A stretch of 64,000 bases of DNA from Oscillospiraceae bacterium (GCA_900768995.1 CAAGEZ010000024.1:21105-85104); one strand, 5' to 3'. Shown: positions 18,522 through 26,829, counted from the stretch's first letter. Numbers and translations are program-made. The notes: generated by a model not told the origin, from the sequence alone.

Positions 18522-19439
18522 ATGACGATGAACGATATAGAAAAAATAAAAGCCATAGCAAATTTGCTGGGCTTTGAATACTCGGAAAATGTACCTCTCA
18601 GCCGATATACCACCTTCGGCATCGGCGGAAAATGTCCCCTGATGATAGAAGCGTCCGACGAAAGGGGGACGGCAGAGCTTGTCAAGACCCTTTCAGCGGA
18701 AAAGCTCCCGTTTTACATTATCGGAAAAGGCTCCAACCTCCTTGTTGAGGACGGAGATATCCCTATGATATTCATTCATATGGGCAGGGCTTTTTCGGAC
18801 ATTTCCCTTGAAAACGGCGTTATTACCTGTCAGGCGGGAGCAATGCTCTCTTCCGTCAGTGCCTTTGCCCGTGACAACAGCCTTACGGGGCTTGAATTTG
18901 CCTACGGCATTCCCGGAAATATGGGCGGCGCCGTGTATATGAATGCAGGTGCATACGGCGGTGAGATGAAAGATGTTGTCATCGCTGTCACAGCCTGCGA
19001 CTTTTCGGGAAATATCCGGGAGTTCACCGCCGATGAGCTTGATTTCAGCTATCGCCACAGCGTTTTCACAGGCGGGGGATATGTTATCCTCTCCGCCAGG
19101 CTCCGTCTTACGGCAGGGGACAAGGCAGCCATAGCCGCAAGAATGGCGGAGCTTACCGAAAAGCGCCGTGAAAAGCAGCCCCTCGAATACCGCAGTGCAG
19201 GCAGCACCTTCAAGCGCCCCGCAGGTACATTTGCGGCTCTTCTCATAGAGGAATGCGGCTTAAAGGGCTATTCCTGCGGCGATGCACAGGTAAGCGAAAA
19301 GCACAGCGGATTTGTGGTAAACAAGGGCGGCGCATCGTTTGCCGACGTTATGAACGTTATCGACCACGTAAAAAAGACGGTTTACGAAAAAAGAGGCATA
19401 ATGCTTGAATGCGAGCCTGAGATAATCAGGCGTGGATAA
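18522..19439 (+). CDS. murB: UDP-N-acetylenolpyruvoylglucosamine reductase
   Basis: MurB reduces UDP-GlcNAc-enolpyruvate to UDP-MurNAc with NADPH and FAD, the second committed step of peptidoglycan synthesis, in the cytoplasm. The 305-aa protein opens with the FAD-binding pattern YTTFGIGGKC, then GKGSNLLVED, GIPGNMGGAVYMNAGAYG and the catalytic-Ser region AGSTFKRP (about 225-232). It ends with the catalytic Glu in ECEPEIIRRG. It follows the PHP gene on the same strand and converges with the SOD-like gene, whose stop is the very next base. Confidence 0.96.
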   Translation: MTMNDIEKIKAIANLLGFEYSENVPLSRYTTFGIGGKCPLMIEASDERGTAELVKTLSAEKLPFYIIGKGSNLLVEDGDIPMIFIHMGRAFSDISLENGVITCQAGAMLSSVSAFARDNSLTGLEFAYGIPGNMGGAVYMNAGAYGGEMKDVVIAVTACDFSGNIREFTADELDFSYRHSVFTGGGYVILSARLRLTAGDKAAIAARMAELTEKRREKQPLEYRSAGSTFKRPAGTFAALLIEECGLKGYSCGDAQVSEKHSGFVVNKGGASFADVMNVIDHVKKTVYEKRGIMLECEPEIIRRG

Positions 19440-19892
19440 TCACCCGAGCTTTTCAATTACCCCGCAAGCAATTTTTGCTCCCGAATTGCCCGAGGGCTGA
19501 GTGTGAAGATCATCGGGCATTGCGTGGATTATCACAGTCCTGCCGATAATTTCATCGGTCGTGAAGCGGTCGGTGACAAAGGCAAGCTGCGCCGTGCCGT
19601 TTTTGTCGGGAAACAGCGGCGGCATATCCCCCGAATGGCAGGGGTGAGGGCAGCTTCCCTTGTCATAATGACTTCCCACATCTGCAAACGGGTCCTCAGC
19701 ATTTCCGCTGCACTGACCACCGCTGTGTATGTGCATACCAAAGACCTTGCAGCCGCACTCCTCTCCCACAGGCAGACCATAGATCGAAAAGGTCGCCATA
19801 GTTTTGCCGAAGTATGGCACGAAAACCGCATATCCGAAAATATCGGGATATTTTTTACTGCCTCTTATTACCGTTTTTGAATATGTACTCAA
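19440..19892 (-). CDS. Cu/Zn superoxide dismutase family protein
   Basis: This 150-aa protein has the Cu/Zn-SOD ligands in order: FGMHIHSGGQC, GSHYDKGSCPHPCHSGDMPPLF, VIIHAMPDDLHTQPSGNSG and closing AKIACGVI. It has no signal peptide, unusual compared with exported bacterial enzymes but common in clostridial members. Some clostridial homologues lack proven activity. The family N-terminus (TVIRGSKKYPDI) demands a start upstream of it. TTG 19892 with GAGGTG 6 nt before it fits best; GTG 19901 overlaps that ribosome binding site. Both sites lie inside the terminator of the upstream FNT gene, only 63 nt away, so expression probably depends on readthrough. Confidence 0.85.
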   Translation of the reverse strand: MSTYSKTVIRGSKKYPDIFGYAVFVPYFGKTMATFSIYGLPVGEECGCKVFGMHIHSGGQCSGNAEDPFADVGSHYDKGSCPHPCHSGDMPPLFPDKNGTAQLAFVTDRFTTDEIIGRTVIIHAMPDDLHTQPSGNSGAKIACGVIEKLG

Positions 19893-19939
19893 AAAAAACA
19901 CCTCACTTACAGCATTATCATATGCCGCAAGTGAGGTGT
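19891..19939 (-). terminator. Intrinsic terminator of the FNT gene overlapping the SOD-like gene start
   Basis: On the minus strand the stem ACACCTCACTT (19929-19939) pairs perfectly with AAGTGAGGTGT (19898-19908). It is extended by an inner stem around an ATGATA loop and followed by seven to eight T. The 3' arm contains the GAGGTG ribosome binding site, and the T run leads directly into the TTG start of the SOD-like gene. Confidence 0.85.
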
Positions 19940-19955
19940 TTGACTATATTTGGGG

Positions 19956-20591
19956 TTATTTCTGAGGCTCAGGCTGAATAAAAAACTTTTTCACAAAAGG
20001 AATGAACATACCGCCCACAGCGTTGCCCATTGTCATCACAAGGAGATACAGCACAGTGTTTGCCGACCAGACCTTTGCGATTGTGAAGTAAAACATATTG
20101 GCGATGCAGTGCTCATATCCGCTGAGAATGAACGCCATAACAGGCAGGAACACCGCCAGCATCTTTCCAACAGGATTTTCGATTTTTTTGAATCCGTCAG
20201 CGGCAATGAACATCAGCATTCCGCAGAAAATGGCAAGAATGAAAATACTGAGCAGATTATCATTAAACTTCACATTGCAAATCTCCGCCGCCTTTTCACC
20301 GATAGGAGCAATTCTCGTGCAGAGTATCATACCGCCCATAATGGCAGTACCCGTCAGGTTTCCAAGCCATATAAGAATAAGGTCGATTATGTAAGAGGGC
20401 TTGTTTTCCACCGCATATCCAACCTTGCCCGTGAAAAGGTTGAAGCCGAAGGAGAGGATAACGAAAAGACCCGTTCCGAAAAGGAAAGCACCCATATACT
20501 TGTTGTCGCAGGAGAGGTAGACCGAGCCGCCGATGCCGATAGCAAAGCCCGTCATCACCGCACGGAGAAAAACATCAATAACACGTTTCAT
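19956..20591 (-). CDS. Formate/nitrite-type (FNT) channel
   Basis: This 211-aa inner-membrane channel has six hydrophobic segments and the FNT hallmarks: GNLTGTA after the second half-helix (Asn/Gly) and SGYEHCIANMFYF containing the conserved His of the pore. It is shorter than typical FocA/NirC proteins (about 260-280 aa) at both ends, but the core is complete. Members transport formate, nitrite or hydrosulfide as anion or acid; the substrate cannot be assigned here. In a fermenting anaerobe formate is a reasonable guess. It is followed by the SOD-like gene across an overlapping terminator. Confidence 0.9.
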   Translation of the reverse strand: MKRVIDVFLRAVMTGFAIGIGGSVYLSCDNKYMGAFLFGTGLFVILSFGFNLFTGKVGYAVENKPSYIIDLILIWLGNLTGTAIMGGMILCTRIAPIGEKAAEICNVKFNDNLLSIFILAIFCGMLMFIAADGFKKIENPVGKMLAVFLPVMAFILSGYEHCIANMFYFTIAKVWSANTVLYLLVMTMGNAVGGMFIPFVKKFFIQPEPQK

Positions 20592-20638
20592 TTTTTATCA
20601 CCATTAGTATTTTATTTTTGCAGCAAATTGCCGAAAAA

Positions 20639-20663
20639 ATATGCCGACGGTTTGTCGGCATAT
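20639..20663 (-). terminator. Intrinsic terminator of the Cys-rich small gene
   Basis: ATATGCCGAC (20639-20648) pairs with GTCGGCATAT (20654-20663). On the minus strand the stem is followed by TTTTTTC, just after the 69-aa gene. Confidence 0.85.
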
Positions 20664-20689
20664 CGCAGAGCATATGTATTTCGGAAAAA

Positions 20690-20899
20690 TTATTCGTCGT
20701 CAAAATTGCCGGGAATATGGAGCTGCTTTACAGGAATTCTCTTCAGAGGAGAATATGAAAATTTATTGCAGGAAGCGTCTCCGCTGACAAGACCCCTTTT
20801 TTCGCAGAGTACCTTTCCGCCGTCCTTAGCTCTCGTTCCGAAAGCACAGTACTGACATTGGGGCTCAATATCGTTTCCGAAGTATTTCTTCTTTGCCAT
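20690..20899 (-). CDS. 69-aa protein with four cysteines, conserved in Clostridia
   Basis: This small basic protein starts MAKKKYFGNDIEP. It has Cys15 and Cys18 (CQYC), Cys32 (VLCEKRG) and Cys44 (SCNKFSYSPLKR), a spacing that could bind one zinc ion. I recall very similar short proteins in many clostridial genomes without an assigned function. The start has a good AAAGGA ribosome binding site and the gene has its own terminator, so it is real. Confidence 0.8.
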   Translation of the reverse strand: MAKKKYFGNDIEPQCQYCAFGTRAKDGGKVLCEKRGLVSGDASCNKFSYSPLKRIPVKQLHIPGNFDDE

Positions 20900-20946
20900 A
20901 TAAACATTCCTTTCCTCATAGCAAGATGTATCTTTTTTATATTATA

Positions 20947-22050
20947 TCACATTTTTCTCGGTTTGGCTATATTTTTTTGCGATAATATTAAAATCGTCAT
21001 AATCAACAAAATAATAGAAAGCATTGGTGAATAATCACTAAGTTTAATGTTTCCGTCACTGACAGGAGCACTGACTGCAATAACGCTGACGGTATAGAAT
21101 TTCGGGATAAGCCTGCGGCAGAGAAAATATGATACCACCGCCATAGGAAACCGCAGTATTACCGCCCGAAGTGTTGAAAAGCCCCTGCATATCGCCTTTA
21201 TCTGCATATGAACGCACAGTCCGCCGAAGCACAGCATTGCCGAGCAGAACGGCAGCGTAACAGTTGGGTCGCCGAAAACACCGCTTAAATTGCTTATCTC
21301 AAAAAATGCCCGAACAAACGGATATATCTCCGCAGGGGGAATGACCGTGAAACGGGCTGTGAGCAGGGATATGGCAGAGAGAAGCCCCGCCTTTGAAAAT
21401 ATCCCCATAAGCGCCGCCATAAGCAGTACCATTGCACATATCATCGTCATACTTTCTGAAGCACCCACAGCGGCGGCGGTGATGTCCTCAGCCGATAATT
21501 TCGGGCGTATTTTCTCGGGTGACCGCCTTGGCAGCTCACGGAACGGCGCAGACAGCACAGCCGCCAGTAAATTTGTCCCTGCCACCGCCAGCATCACGGG
21601 TATCCATGCCCCCCTGCACTCAGGCGCTGCAATGGAGGACACCGCCATAATGTACGCCGGTCCGGGGGCTATGCAGAAACAGAGATATTCCTCCGCCTGT
21701 AATTTTGTTATCCTCCCGCTGTCATACAGCCCGCCAATAAGCGCCGCCCCCACAGGATATCCCGCAAGCTGACTTATGATGAAAACTGGGAAAAATTCCT
21801 CGGGCAGACGGAGAATATATCTTGAAAAAAGCGAAAACGGCCTCCCCAGAAGCTTGTATGCATCTGTTGAAATAAGCAGCTTTGAAGCGGCTGTGAATGC
21901 GAAAAGTGAGGGGATAAGGGTGGAAATGCACAGAGCCGCCGCCTTTGCGCATTCTGCCGCACATTCCCGCCCCGCCCAGATGAGTGCCGCCGCAAAAATT
22001 ATTGCAGGCAGTGCAGGCAGTATCCTTTTTGCAGACCTTAACATATCCAT
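20947..22050 (-). CDS. YlbJ-like sporulation membrane protein (nucleoside-recognition domain)
   Basis: This 367-aa membrane protein has about eight to ten hydrophobic segments and two gate-type repeats: AGYPVGAALIGGLYDSG, and EISNLSG with LPFCSAMLCFGGLCVHMQ. These are typical of YlbJ/SpoVV proteins, which in Bacillus act in the outer forespore membrane and affect dipicolinate uptake. The start is ATG 22050 (AAAGGA upstream); an in-frame ATG six bases later and an upstream extension are less likely. It is divergent from yqfC/yqfD, another sporulation pair, supporting the assignment. Confidence 0.85.
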   Translation of the reverse strand: MDMLRSAKRILPALPAIIFAAALIWAGRECAAECAKAAALCISTLIPSLFAFTAASKLLISTDAYKLLGRPFSLFSRYILRLPEEFFPVFIISQLAGYPVGAALIGGLYDSGRITKLQAEEYLCFCIAPGPAYIMAVSSIAAPECRGAWIPVMLAVAGTNLLAAVLSAPFRELPRRSPEKIRPKLSAEDITAAAVGASESMTMICAMVLLMAALMGIFSKAGLLSAISLLTARFTVIPPAEIYPFVRAFFEISNLSGVFGDPTVTLPFCSAMLCFGGLCVHMQIKAICRGFSTLRAVILRFPMAVVSYFLCRRLIPKFYTVSVIAVSAPVSDGNIKLSDYSPMLSIILLIMTILILSQKNIAKPRKM

Positions 22051-22151
22051 ATCCGAAACCGTCCTTTGTCCTTTGCATAAAGCGCAGTGAGTTATAATAT
22101 ATATAATTGCGTGGGAGGGAAAATATTCTTGCGAAAGGACGGCTGATAAAG

Positions 22152-22379
22152 ATGTCCGAAGCTTACGGCTCACAGATAGTCATCTGCGGCAATACCTACC
22201 TTGAGGTTGAAAACTGCAAGCGGATAATGGAATATAACGACATTTACCTTAAAGTGAAAACATTTTCGGGAATGGTCATAGAGATATGGGGAACAGGGCT
22301 TATGCTCTCAGATTACAACACCGAGGGCATAGCAGTCAGGGGGCATATATCCTCCGTTGAGCTTCACGGCTCGGAATAA
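22152..22379 (+). CDS. yqfC: YabP/YqfC-family sporulation protein
   Basis: This 75-aa protein matches the small YqfC/YabP domain: QIVICGNTYLEVENCKRIMEYNDIYLKVKTFSG, then a short beta-rich end with GHISSVEL. In Bacillus yqfC is made in the mother cell and lies directly before yqfD, as here (21 nt). ATG 22152 is used; AAAGGA is 12 nt upstream, slightly far. In-frame TTG 22107 would add 15 residues. Confidence 0.85.
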   Translation: MSEAYGSQIVICGNTYLEVENCKRIMEYNDIYLKVKTFSGMVIEIWGTGLMLSDYNTEGIAVRGHISSVELHGSE

Positions 22380-22400
22380 ACAGGAAAGGACTGAGCGAAA

Positions 22401-23630
22401 ATGCGGCTGTACAGGCTCCGAAGCCGAACAGGCTTCTGCATATATTCGGAGCAGGGGAGAGACTGCGGAAAGTTCATAAATGACCTGAGAAACAGCCCCC
22501 TTAAATTTTTCGGGCTGTCAGTGAGGGGCGAACGGCTTTACGGCTATGTAGGCTCGGGGGACTATAAGCATCTGTGCAGGCTTGCCGAGGAGCATAAGCT
22601 TGTCTGCGAAAAGATAGACGAAAAGGGAGCGGCAAAGAGCTTTCGCCCCTTTAAACGCCGCATAGGGCTTGTAATAGGCTTTTTTCTGTCAATAGGCATC
22701 GTGGCATTTCTCAGCGACAGGGTAATGATGATCGAGATAGGCGGCAACGAAACCATTCCCGATGAGCGGATAATGTCCCACCTGGAGGACACAGGAATAT
22801 TCATCGGCAGCCGCATATCATCGGTGAACCTCCGCCGTGCCGAAAAGCAGATAGCCGCAATGGACAAGGACATCGACTGGGTGGGCATAAAGCATATCGG
22901 CAGCAGGGTCACGGTGGAGATAAACGAGATGACCTCCCCGCCCGAAATGGAGCGGAAAAACACCCCCTGCAACATAATTTCGTCCCACGATGCCCAGATA
23001 ACAGGGGTAAAGGTCTACAGCGGAATGCTCATTCCAATGGTGGGGGACGGGGTAAAAAAGGGCGATGTGCTTATAAGCGGCGTGGTCGATACCAAATACG
23101 GCAGGAGCTTCTATGTCCATTCCATAGGCGAGATAACGGGCATATACACGGAAAAAATGACCTTTTCCGAGAAATATGTGACCGAGGAAAAGGTGTGCAC
23201 GGGTGAGGTGTGCGCCAAAGCCCTGAAAATTTTCGGACATAAGCTCATCTACAGCCCCGCCGAGCTTCCGACAGGGGATTATGAGTACAGTGAGACCGAG
23301 GAGCGTGTCACATTTTTGGGCATATCACTGCCGCTCTATAAAATAACAGGACATTACCGCCTGACCGAGAACCGCAGCTTAACCATAACCAAGGAGCAGG
23401 CAGAGCAGAATATAGCAAAGCGTGCGGAAAAATTCGAGCACAATTTCCTTGACGGAGATATGACCGTGATAAACAGGAATATCGAGAAAAAGTACGATAA
23501 AAACGGGGCGACATTTGTATATACATATACTATCGAGGGGGAGATAGGCGAGGAAAAAATGATACTCGCAAAATATGAGGAGTTCGGCGGAGCGGTCACA
23601 GAAGAACAGCCAAAAGAAGAGCTTAATTAA
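22401..23630 (+). CDS. yqfD: Sporulation protein YqfD
   Basis: This 409-aa protein has an N-terminal soluble domain (about 1-90), one transmembrane helix (about 92-110, VIGFFLSIGIVAFLSD) and a large extracytoplasmic domain. That domain begins like a FtsQ/POTRA module (IEIGGNETIPDERI) and contains MTSPPEMERKNTPCNIISSHDAQITGV, typical of YqfD. In Bacillus it is produced by the mother cell and needed for proper spore formation, though its biochemical role is not settled. Coupled to yqfC upstream. Confidence 0.93.
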   Translation: MRLYRLRSRTGFCIYSEQGRDCGKFINDLRNSPLKFFGLSVRGERLYGYVGSGDYKHLCRLAEEHKLVCEKIDEKGAAKSFRPFKRRIGLVIGFFLSIGIVAFLSDRVMMIEIGGNETIPDERIMSHLEDTGIFIGSRISSVNLRRAEKQIAAMDKDIDWVGIKHIGSRVTVEINEMTSPPEMERKNTPCNIISSHDAQITGVKVYSGMLIPMVGDGVKKGDVLISGVVDTKYGRSFYVHSIGEITGIYTEKMTFSEKYVTEEKVCTGEVCAKALKIFGHKLIYSPAELPTGDYEYSETEERVTFLGISLPLYKITGHYRLTENRSLTITKEQAEQNIAKRAEKFEHNFLDGDMTVINRNIEKKYDKNGATFVYTYTIEGEIGEEKMILAKYEEFGGAVTEEQPKEELN

Positions 23631-23632
23631 AA

Positions 23633-23913
23633 AATCCGTACAAATCAGCACAACACTAAAAGTTTAGGTCAAGCCTTTTCCAAAGGCTTGCGGGGTCGAG
23701 GGGTGGAGCCCCTCGTCGTCCTCCGCAGAGGGCGAAACTCCTTATCGTTCAGAACGGAGCAAGGGGTGAGAAATGCGAAAGCATTTCGAGGGGAGGCGTA
23801 CAAGACCGCCTCCCCCTTTTTTACAGACCCAAGCAAACTTCCCCTCAAAAACGTTCCGGTGGAACGTTTTTGACAATGCAACTCCCCCGAGCTATTGATA
23901 AAGTCAGTACAAA
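23633..23913 (-). repeat. Hairpin-rich intergenic repeat, copy 2 (inverted)
   Basis: The core 23666-23893 is the reverse complement of copy 1 (17432-17660) with scattered differences. It shares AGGCTTGCGGGGTCGAGGGG, GAGAAATGCGAAAGCATTTC, GGGGAGGCGTACAAGACCGC and AACGTTCCGGTGGAACGTT. The outer ends resemble copy 1 but have diverged, and clean terminal inverted repeats are no longer visible, suggesting an older insertion. It occupies the gap between yqfD and the convergent yajC terminator. Outer limits are approximate. Confidence 0.8.
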
Positions 23914-23914
23914 A

Positions 23915-23945
23915 AATGAGCAGGCACCTAAAGTACCTGCTCATT
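23915..23945 (-). terminator. Intrinsic terminator of yajC
   Basis: On the minus strand a 13-bp stem (one G-T pair) between AATGAGCAGGTAC and GTGCCTGCTCATT has a 5-nt loop and is followed by TTTTTTG. Confidence 0.88.
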
Positions 23946-23958
23946 AAAAAATCACAAA

Positions 23959-24324
23959 TTACTTCTTCTTACCAAGCTCATCAGGCTCATCGTGCTGAGT
24001 GAGGTTTTCGGAAATAGCCCAGATCTTGACTCTGATCTTGCTGCGGTCGCCGCCTGTTTCGATAACAACGGTCTGAGTGTCGTCATTCTTGCGTACAACA
24101 ATACCGACAATGCCGCCGATAGTGGTAACTTCATCACCGATCTGAATGCTGTCACGCATCTTCTTCTGCTCTTTTTCCTTCTTGTTCTGAGGACGGATAA
24201 GCATAAAGTAGAAAATGACCATTACTACAACGAGCATACCTACAGAGGAAACCAGCTGAGCTGTAGCATTTCCTGTTGCATCAGCAGTAGCGGCGGCAGT
24301 AAGCATAAAATAAATATTTGACAT
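23959..24324 (-). CDS. yajC: Preprotein translocase subunit YajC
   Basis: This 121-aa protein has one transmembrane helix (about 28-45, MLVVVMVIFYFMLIRPQ) followed by the YajC signature RPQNKKEKEQKK and a small beta domain (IQIGDEVTTIGGIVGIV). It associates with SecDF/SecYEG in the membrane. No secDF gene is in the window. An upstream promoter (24367-24394) and a terminator frame it as monocistronic. The ribosome binding site nearest ATG 24324 (AAGGA) touches the codon; another AAAGGA is 11 nt away. Confidence 0.93.
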   Translation of the reverse strand: MSNIYFMLTAAATADATGNATAQLVSSVGMLVVVMVIFYFMLIRPQNKKEKEQKKMRDSIQIGDEVTTIGGIVGIVVRKNDDTQTVVIETGGDRSKIRVKIWAISENLTQHDEPDELGKKK

Positions 24325-24366
24325 TCCTTGTAAATTCCTTTCGTATAAAAATAGAATACTACTTTA

Positions 24367-24394
24367 ATTATACCGCATTTTCCCAAAAAAGCAA
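24367..24394 (-). promoter_or_regulatory. Sigma-A promoter of yajC
   Basis: On the minus strand TTGCTT (24389-24394) and TATAAT (24367-24372) are separated by 16 bp, 43 nt before the yajC start. Confidence 0.75.
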
Positions 24395-24482
24395 TAGCGT
24401 TTACAGAAATTTAAGATTTGAAGCGGATGTTTTTTGTGATATGTGTCAAATTTTATCGGTAAATGTTGTATGAAATCATTGG

Positions 24483-24511
24483 TTGTTATAGAAACAAAAC
24501 TGTGATATAAT
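24483..24511 (+). promoter_or_regulatory. Sigma-A promoter of the LRR lipoprotein gene
   Basis: TTGTTA (24483-24488) and TATAAT (24506-24511) are separated by 17 bp. GGGGGAG follows at 24528-24534. Confidence 0.8.
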
Positions 24512-24540
24512 GATAGCGATATGCAAAGGGGGAGATACTC

Positions 24541-25335
24541 ATAGAAAAAAACGTAAATAAAATAATAATAACAGGACTGCTTGCGGCAGCTTTGTCAGGC
24601 TGTCAGAGTTATTACACAGAGCAGAGCATTCAGACAGCTTCGGTCATATCCGAAACATATGAACATTCTCAAACTACCGTTGCAGCAGATGAAATGATAA
24701 ATATTTCGGGCAGGGAAATTCCCATTGACTCCGAGGTCGTTACACTTTTGCTTTCAGATACAGAGAATGCAACGGATATAAGTGAGCTCGGAAAGCTTTA
24801 CAATTTAAGATCATTGACTATTTTTTCAAGTACAGACGGAAATACCCCTTGTATAAGCGGATTTGATGCTCTTACAGGCTGCGAAACTCTTGAAAGTATC
24901 ATATTTGAGGCAGGCTTTGATGACCCGAATGACATTTATGTCCTCGATACTCTGCCTGAGCTGAAAAACCTGACCATATGCGGAATAGAAGCGTATGAGG
25001 ATTGGGATCTCGGGCTTCGGAATATAAAAAAATTAAATATAAACGGAACTTTTGAGCTTTCAAGGATAACGCACCTTGGAACATTGGAATCACTGGCTTT
25101 GGAGTACAATTATTCTAATGACCTGACACCCATAACGGAGCTTTCGGGTCTGACCGCTCTGGCGATAACGGAATGCGGATTTGACGATTATTCTCCTCTG
25201 CTCGGACTTGATGACTTGCAGGAATTGTTTATCAGCAGTGTGCCTATGACTGAGGATATGTATGACAGGATAGCTGAAAGATTCCCCGAATGTCATATAA
25301 CGATAGTTAATGAATCTTTGGAAGATGCTGAGTAA
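24541..25335 (+). CDS. Leucine-rich-repeat lipoprotein with an apparent ATA start
   Basis: The open frame encodes a complete lipoprotein signal: basic start (EKNVNK), hydrophobic core (IIITGLLAAA) and lipobox LSGC. The first ATG/GTG/TTG-type codon in frame is TTG 24592, inside the lipobox, which cannot initiate a functional signal. The ribosome binding site AAAGGGGGAG ends at 24534, and 6 nt later lies ATA (24541), the best-placed candidate. The mature part (about 230 aa) carries SDS22-like leucine-rich repeats (LGKLYNLRSLTIF, LDTLPELKNLTIC, LGTLESLALEYN, LSGLTALAITEC). These resemble the ectodomains of the kinases at 59.9-63.8 kb. It is either a true non-canonical start or a gene whose ATG has recently mutated. 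Confidence 0.7.
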   Translation: MEKNVNKIIITGLLAAALSGCQSYYTEQSIQTASVISETYEHSQTTVAADEMINISGREIPIDSEVVTLLLSDTENATDISELGKLYNLRSLTIFSSTDGNTPCISGFDALTGCETLESIIFEAGFDDPNDIYVLDTLPELKNLTICGIEAYEDWDLGLRNIKKLNINGTFELSRITHLGTLESLALEYNYSNDLTPITELSGLTALAITECGFDDYSPLLGLDDLQELFISSVPMTEDMYDRIAERFPECHITIVNESLEDAE

Positions 25336-25395
25336 ATGTTTTATGTGCGGTGTGGGAACTTATCCTGCACCGCTTTTTAATTTTTGTAACACCCA

Positions 25396-25424
25396 TTGAC
25401 AAAAAATGATTTTTGTGATATAAT
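25396..25424 (+). promoter_or_regulatory. Consensus sigma-A promoter of the 25.5-kb membrane protein gene
   Basis: TTGACA (25396-25401) and TATAAT (25419-25424) are separated by 17 bp; both hexamers are perfect. Confidence 0.9.
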
Positions 25425-25469
25425 TGTTAAAATACATTTGATATTTTATAAGAGTGAGATGATTTTATT

Positions 25470-26735
25470 ATGATAGATCCGGCACAGCAGACACAGGAAA
25501 AAAGCGAAAAGATTTCCGTGCTTACTGCGGTGGGAGGAGCTTTTTGCAGCAAATACGTGGTAATTTCCTTTATCGCCGCCCTGCTCGCAGTATTGGTACT
25601 GTTCCACAGTTCTTCCGACCTTACCTGCTTTGCGGACACACTTGCCGCCGCAGTCCTCAGCCTTATAATATGGATAATTCAATATATGTGCCTCAGACGC
25701 TGCGGCATAAGCAGGAAAATGATACTTGACAACAAAAAAAGCGTTGACCCAAGGCTCTCAGGCTCTCTCGGTGACTTAAACAGCCTCGGCAGCACTTTAG
25801 GTACACTCGCCGCCATATCGGTGATACTTTCAAAGCTGTTCATCATAAACGGCGGTGTATTCGATTCCGAAACTATAGCCGTGCCCCTTATCGAATCCCT
25901 GGCGTCAGCCCTTTCGGTAGGCTCTGTTATCTCGCTGATGACCTCCCGTCCCTCCCTCAGATGCTCACTTTATATGATAACTGGCAGAACAACGGGCGCA
26001 TCGGGAGACGAGCTCCTCAAAAAGACCTGCCGTGCCTCAAACAACGCCGTGCTGATGAAAAGGCTCAGAAAAACAGCCTGCGTGAGAGTGGCAGCGGCGG
26101 CAGCCGTTTCCGTGACCATCGTTATGACGGCTCTCAGCGGAGCAGGCTCGGCATTCAGCTGCACTCAGACCGCATTTCTCTGTATGCTGGCAGTCTGGCT
26201 CTCTTCCTGCTGTCCCAAGGGCGGCGAAGAAAAGCTCACCGAAGAAAAAATTCCCCTTATCTCCAAAAAAAGCAAGGGTATCTGCATTCTTAATTCCATA
26301 GCCCTTGTCATTATCGCATTTTTCTTTGTGTTCTCGTTCCCGTTCAGAAGCGTTTATACCGACTACACCCCTGTGCTTGATTATGAATATGAAGATGCCG
26401 CTGCCCCCGAGGGTGTGGAAATATTCAGCATTCCCGAAAGCGGCGACGAAAGCGCAGCCCTTTTCAACGGAATGTTCCTCGCCTGCGCATTTATGATAGC
26501 AGTCATATCGGGCGTTTATGCATTGTCAGGCGGATTTGAGTCCATAACCCAAGTGTCATACGAGCTTATATCCGCAGTGGTGTCAGCCATTGCCGCCGCC
26601 GTGACGGGGCTTGTGACCTCAGCCGCCGCCATTGATACCATACAATATCTTGTGGCGATGAGCACAGCCTGTCTCCTGATACTCATAAACCTCATAGCCG
26701 CCCTTGTAACGAAAAACAAGAGTGCTGAATTATAA
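25470..26735 (+). CDS. Polytopic membrane protein of unknown function
   Basis: I do not recognise this 421-aa protein. About nine to ten hydrophobic segments occur in two groups (about 25-75, 105-160 and 200-245, then 270-290, 340-365 and 370-415). A cytosolic loop around 165-200 is basic. An acidic stretch (DYEYEDAAAPEGVEIF, about 305-325) probably faces outside. A gross resemblance to the C-terminal membrane part of P-type ATPases is not supported by any motif. It has its own promoter and GC-rich codon use like its neighbours. Confidence 0.75.
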   Translation: MIDPAQQTQEKSEKISVLTAVGGAFCSKYVVISFIAALLAVLVLFHSSSDLTCFADTLAAAVLSLIIWIIQYMCLRRCGISRKMILDNKKSVDPRLSGSLGDLNSLGSTLGTLAAISVILSKLFIINGGVFDSETIAVPLIESLASALSVGSVISLMTSRPSLRCSLYMITGRTTGASGDELLKKTCRASNNAVLMKRLRKTACVRVAAAAAVSVTIVMTALSGAGSAFSCTQTAFLCMLAVWLSSCCPKGGEEKLTEEKIPLISKKSKGICILNSIALVIIAFFFVFSFPFRSVYTDYTPVLDYEYEDAAAPEGVEIFSIPESGDESAALFNGMFLACAFMIAVISGVYALSGGFESITQVSYELISAVVSAIAAAVTGLVTSAAAIDTIQYLVAMSTACLLILINLIAALVTKNKSAEL

Positions 26736-26829
26736 TACTGATAACTGACCGTCGAGTGCCATAAACATTCGGCGGTTTTTGACCCCCTTGTAAATTTTCA
26801 CGCTCATTGCAATAATATACATAATACGA

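Noticed and set aside
19950..20855. 301-codon plus-strand frame opposite the FNT and Cys-rich genes
   Set aside because: It runs through two real minus-strand genes and their terminator and has no conserved features.
17394..23944. Short frames inside both intergenic repeats sharing the peptide KGEAVLYASPRNAFAFLTPCSVL
   Set aside because: They exist only because the repeat copies are similar in sequence; they cross hairpin arms, lack ribosome binding sites and are not separate genes.
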